Shown here: positions 6,851 through 7,551 of the stretch, piece by piece
How positions within the stretch are numbered: position 1 is the stretch's first letter
Layout of the letters: every line of letters begins with the position of its first letter
DNA from: Candidatus Methanomethylophilaceae archaeon
GTDB taxonomy: Archaea; Thermoplasmatota; Thermoplasmata; Methanomassiliicoccales; Methanomethylophilaceae
Reading direction: 5' to 3'
NCBI GenBank assembly: GCA_016297775.1
Contig: JAEDGA010000057.1
Span: forward strand, 1-7,551
Length of the DNA: 7,551 bases
Translations under genes and position numbers: made by a program
Notes under the pieces: model-generated
What the model saw: only the letters and a program-made list of their open reading frames with translations
Told to the model about the DNA's origin: nothing
Databases searched by the model: none

Positions 6851-6885
6851 GGGACGATCCGGTTCCATGGGGCCGGGTCGTTCCC
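6851..6885 (+). terminator. Hairpin just downstream of the FUSC transporter, possible terminator
   Basis: The left arm GGGACGATCCGG (6851-6862) and the right arm CCGGGTCGTTCCC (6873-6885) pair with one G-U wobble and a one-base bulge. Two U-G pairs can extend the stem inward to the loop CCATGG. It begins 13 bases after the stop codon. No U-tract follows, and archaeal intrinsic termination usually relies on one, so it may instead protect the 3' end of the message. Confidence 0.45.
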
Positions 6886-6897
6886 GATGTCACACAG

Positions 6898-7143
6898 GTG
6901 AAAACCACCCTGTTATGTGATCGAACAGTGTTCGATCGATATAATCGGGACGATTCCAAACCGTATCACAGCGGACTTTGGAGAATCGCACAAGTTAATA
7001 TGAGGACGATGTCCCTGTTTGGATCACAGGATTCGAACGGATCCGTTTCACCGAAGGGTATGTTTGACGGGAACTTTCAAAATACGGGCATGGTGTATGT
7101 CTCGTTGGATGCCCTCATCGACCTTACGATCAGTGACGGATGA
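6898..7143 (+). pseudogene. Possible remnant of a STAS-domain (anti-anti-sigma-like) gene
   Basis: An 81-codon open frame beginning at a GTG; an internal ATG lies at 7000. I do not see a proven family. Several parts resemble the second half of a STAS domain in the right order. DDSKPYHSGL (18-27) is like the DxSxxxxISSxGL region around the phosphorylatable serine. NGSVSPKG (47-54) is like the NGSVxxxGV strand. FQNTGMVYVSLDALI (60-74) is like the FxxTGMxxxLxI helix. About the first 40-50 residues of a STAS domain are missing, and the spacing within the first motif is too short, so if real it is a decayed fragment. Support comes from the RsbW-like remnant directly downstream, the usual SpoIIAA-SpoIIAB gene order. 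It may also be a short unrelated small protein, or non-coding. Confidence 0.28.
6919..6937. repeat. Perfect 19-bp palindrome
   Basis: GATCGAACAGTGTTCGATC has 9-bp arms around a central G and is followed at once by the TATA-like ATATAATC (6939-6946). The geometry is that of an operator next to a promoter. It resembles the Gram-positive LexA box (GAAC-N4-GTTC) but has only three central bases. It lies inside the possible STAS remnant, so its role is open. Confidence 0.5.
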
Positions 7144-7185
7144 CCGGGAAACATAGGGTCGAATGCTTCACGGTCTGCAAAATCA

Positions 7186-7551
7186 ATGCCTGTGTATGTT
7201 AAGCAAATCAGTTATGGGGAACTTCCCGCAGTGGATGACAGCAGTAATCAGGCAAGGATGATGCGCTTACCGAGATCCCTTACACACATCCGGTTTCATG
7301 TTCGAGGCAATGTCAGAAAGCGATCTACGGATCCACGCTCATGCCGACGGCGGAGAACTGTATCATTACCGTGACGGATAAGGGGGATCGGCCCCTTGAC
7401 GATGACCGTCCATCAAATTGAGCGGATCGGATCTTGATGACGCATGGTACGATCGCCATCTGGGATAGACGATCCGGGATTCGAACCGGGGATGATATCG
7501 ATGATCCCATGACATCCATGTTGAGAAGATGTCCCCGGATCGGGGATATGC
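7186..7551 (+). pseudogene. Frameshifted remnant of an RsbW/SpoIIAB-like HATPase (anti-sigma serine kinase type), continuing past the edge
   Basis: No single frame is open, but HATPase pieces appear in the expected order in different plus-strand frames. ELPAVDD (about 7219-7239) and GKDDALTEI (7251-7277) match the N-terminal helices. MFEAMSE (7298-7318), AIY (7320-7328) and IHAHADGGE (7331-7357) together read like the N box EAMSNAIYHAHADGG. CIITVTDKGDR (7359-7391) is a following strand. TIAIWD (7449-7466) and DDPGFEPGM (7468-7494) resemble the G1 box DDGPGF. DIDDPMTSML (7494-7523) and EDVPGSGIC (7525-7551) resemble the lead-in to the G2 box. Frame changes are needed between most neighbouring pieces, so no full-length product could form. 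In bacteria this family phosphorylates STAS antagonists and sequesters sigma factors; archaeal members exist with unclear targets. The reading is my own reconstruction without a search. Confidence 0.42.
7380..7397 (+). repeat. Small hairpin within the decayed region
   Basis: AAGGGG and CCCCTT pair across the loop GATCGG. It lies inside the strand region of the putative HATPase remnant and has no U-tract, so it is more likely chance or decay product than a terminator. Confidence 0.25.

Noticed and set aside
7217..7227. 11-bp palindrome GGGAACTTCCC
   Set aside because: Short, isolated and not placed near any start codon or promoter; likely chance.
7400..7500. In-frame TAG in one plus-strand frame, considered as a pyrrolysine codon
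   Set aside because: That frame contains no extended coding signal on either side, and other stops and frame breaks surround it. Every intact gene whose stop is visible in the window ends in TGA or TAA, which says nothing about TAG use here.
7325..7519. 64-codon minus-strand open frame
   Set aside because: It is antisense to the HATPase-like blocks, has no ribosome binding site or domain and looks like a shadow.
7471..7545. Minus-strand CCCGGTTCGAATCCCGG, which looks like a tRNA T-arm
   Set aside because: The T-stem has a C-C mismatch at its middle, the following 7 bases (ATCGTCT) have no matching 5' acceptor strand in the remaining sequence, and no D-arm or anticodon arm can be drawn.
7533..7545. 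CCCCG-GAT-CGGGG hairpin near the right edge
   Set aside because: Perfect but only 5 bp, no U-tract, and it falls in the G2-like part of the HATPase remnant where glycine and proline codons give such symmetry by chance.
1..7551. CRISPR arrays, insertion sequences, rRNA genes, integrase attachment sites
   Set aside because: No regularly spaced repeats, transposase or integrase motifs, rRNA-like stretches or complete tRNA were seen on either strand.

Overview
The window looks archaeal. It carries two enzymes of archaeal ether-lipid synthesis: a UbiA-type prenyltransferase of the digeranylgeranylglyceryl-phosphate synthase kind and a geranylgeranyl reductase. Two start codons have TATA-like boxes 22-30 bp upstream and no Shine-Dalgarno sequence, which suggests leaderless mRNAs; other genes use GGAGG- or GTGAT-type ribosome binding sites. 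A host in the Thermoplasmata, close to the Methanomassiliicoccales, is my best guess. It is an inference from gene content and style, not proven by the sequence.

Layout. Positions 1-1067 (minus) hold the first 355 codons of an HtpG/Hsp90 chaperone that runs off the left edge. A 143-bp AT-rich divergent promoter region follows. Positions 1211-2392 (plus) encode the geranylgeranyl reductase. It converges on, and overlaps by 10 bp, the prenyltransferase gene at 2383-3204 (minus). That gene is the last of a probable three-gene minus-strand operon: TetR-type regulator (4338-4892), radical SAM protein of unknown substrate (3244-4335), prenyltransferase. Divergent from the regulator, an FUSC/aromatic-acid-exporter-type membrane protein occupies 4984-6837 (plus). 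The regulator/transporter intergenic region holds a tandem palindromic element that overlaps the regulator's own TATA box.

From 6838 to the right edge there is no intact gene. A strong hairpin lies just after the transporter stop. Beyond it are what I read as two decayed genes in the order antagonist then kinase. The first is a remnant resembling a STAS (anti-anti-sigma) domain at about 6898-7143. The second is a heavily frameshifted RsbW/SpoIIAB-like HATPase at about 7186-7551, whose motifs can be followed only by hopping between all three plus-strand frames. If right, this is a broken partner-switching module in an archaeon.

How the genes work together. The prenyltransferase adds the second geranylgeranyl chain and the reductase saturates the chains, so the convergent pair serves membrane lipid synthesis. 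The TetR regulator probably controls itself, the radical SAM gene and perhaps the lipid gene and the divergent exporter. That would link a membrane-active signal to export and lipid or peptide modification, but the link is inferred from gene order only.
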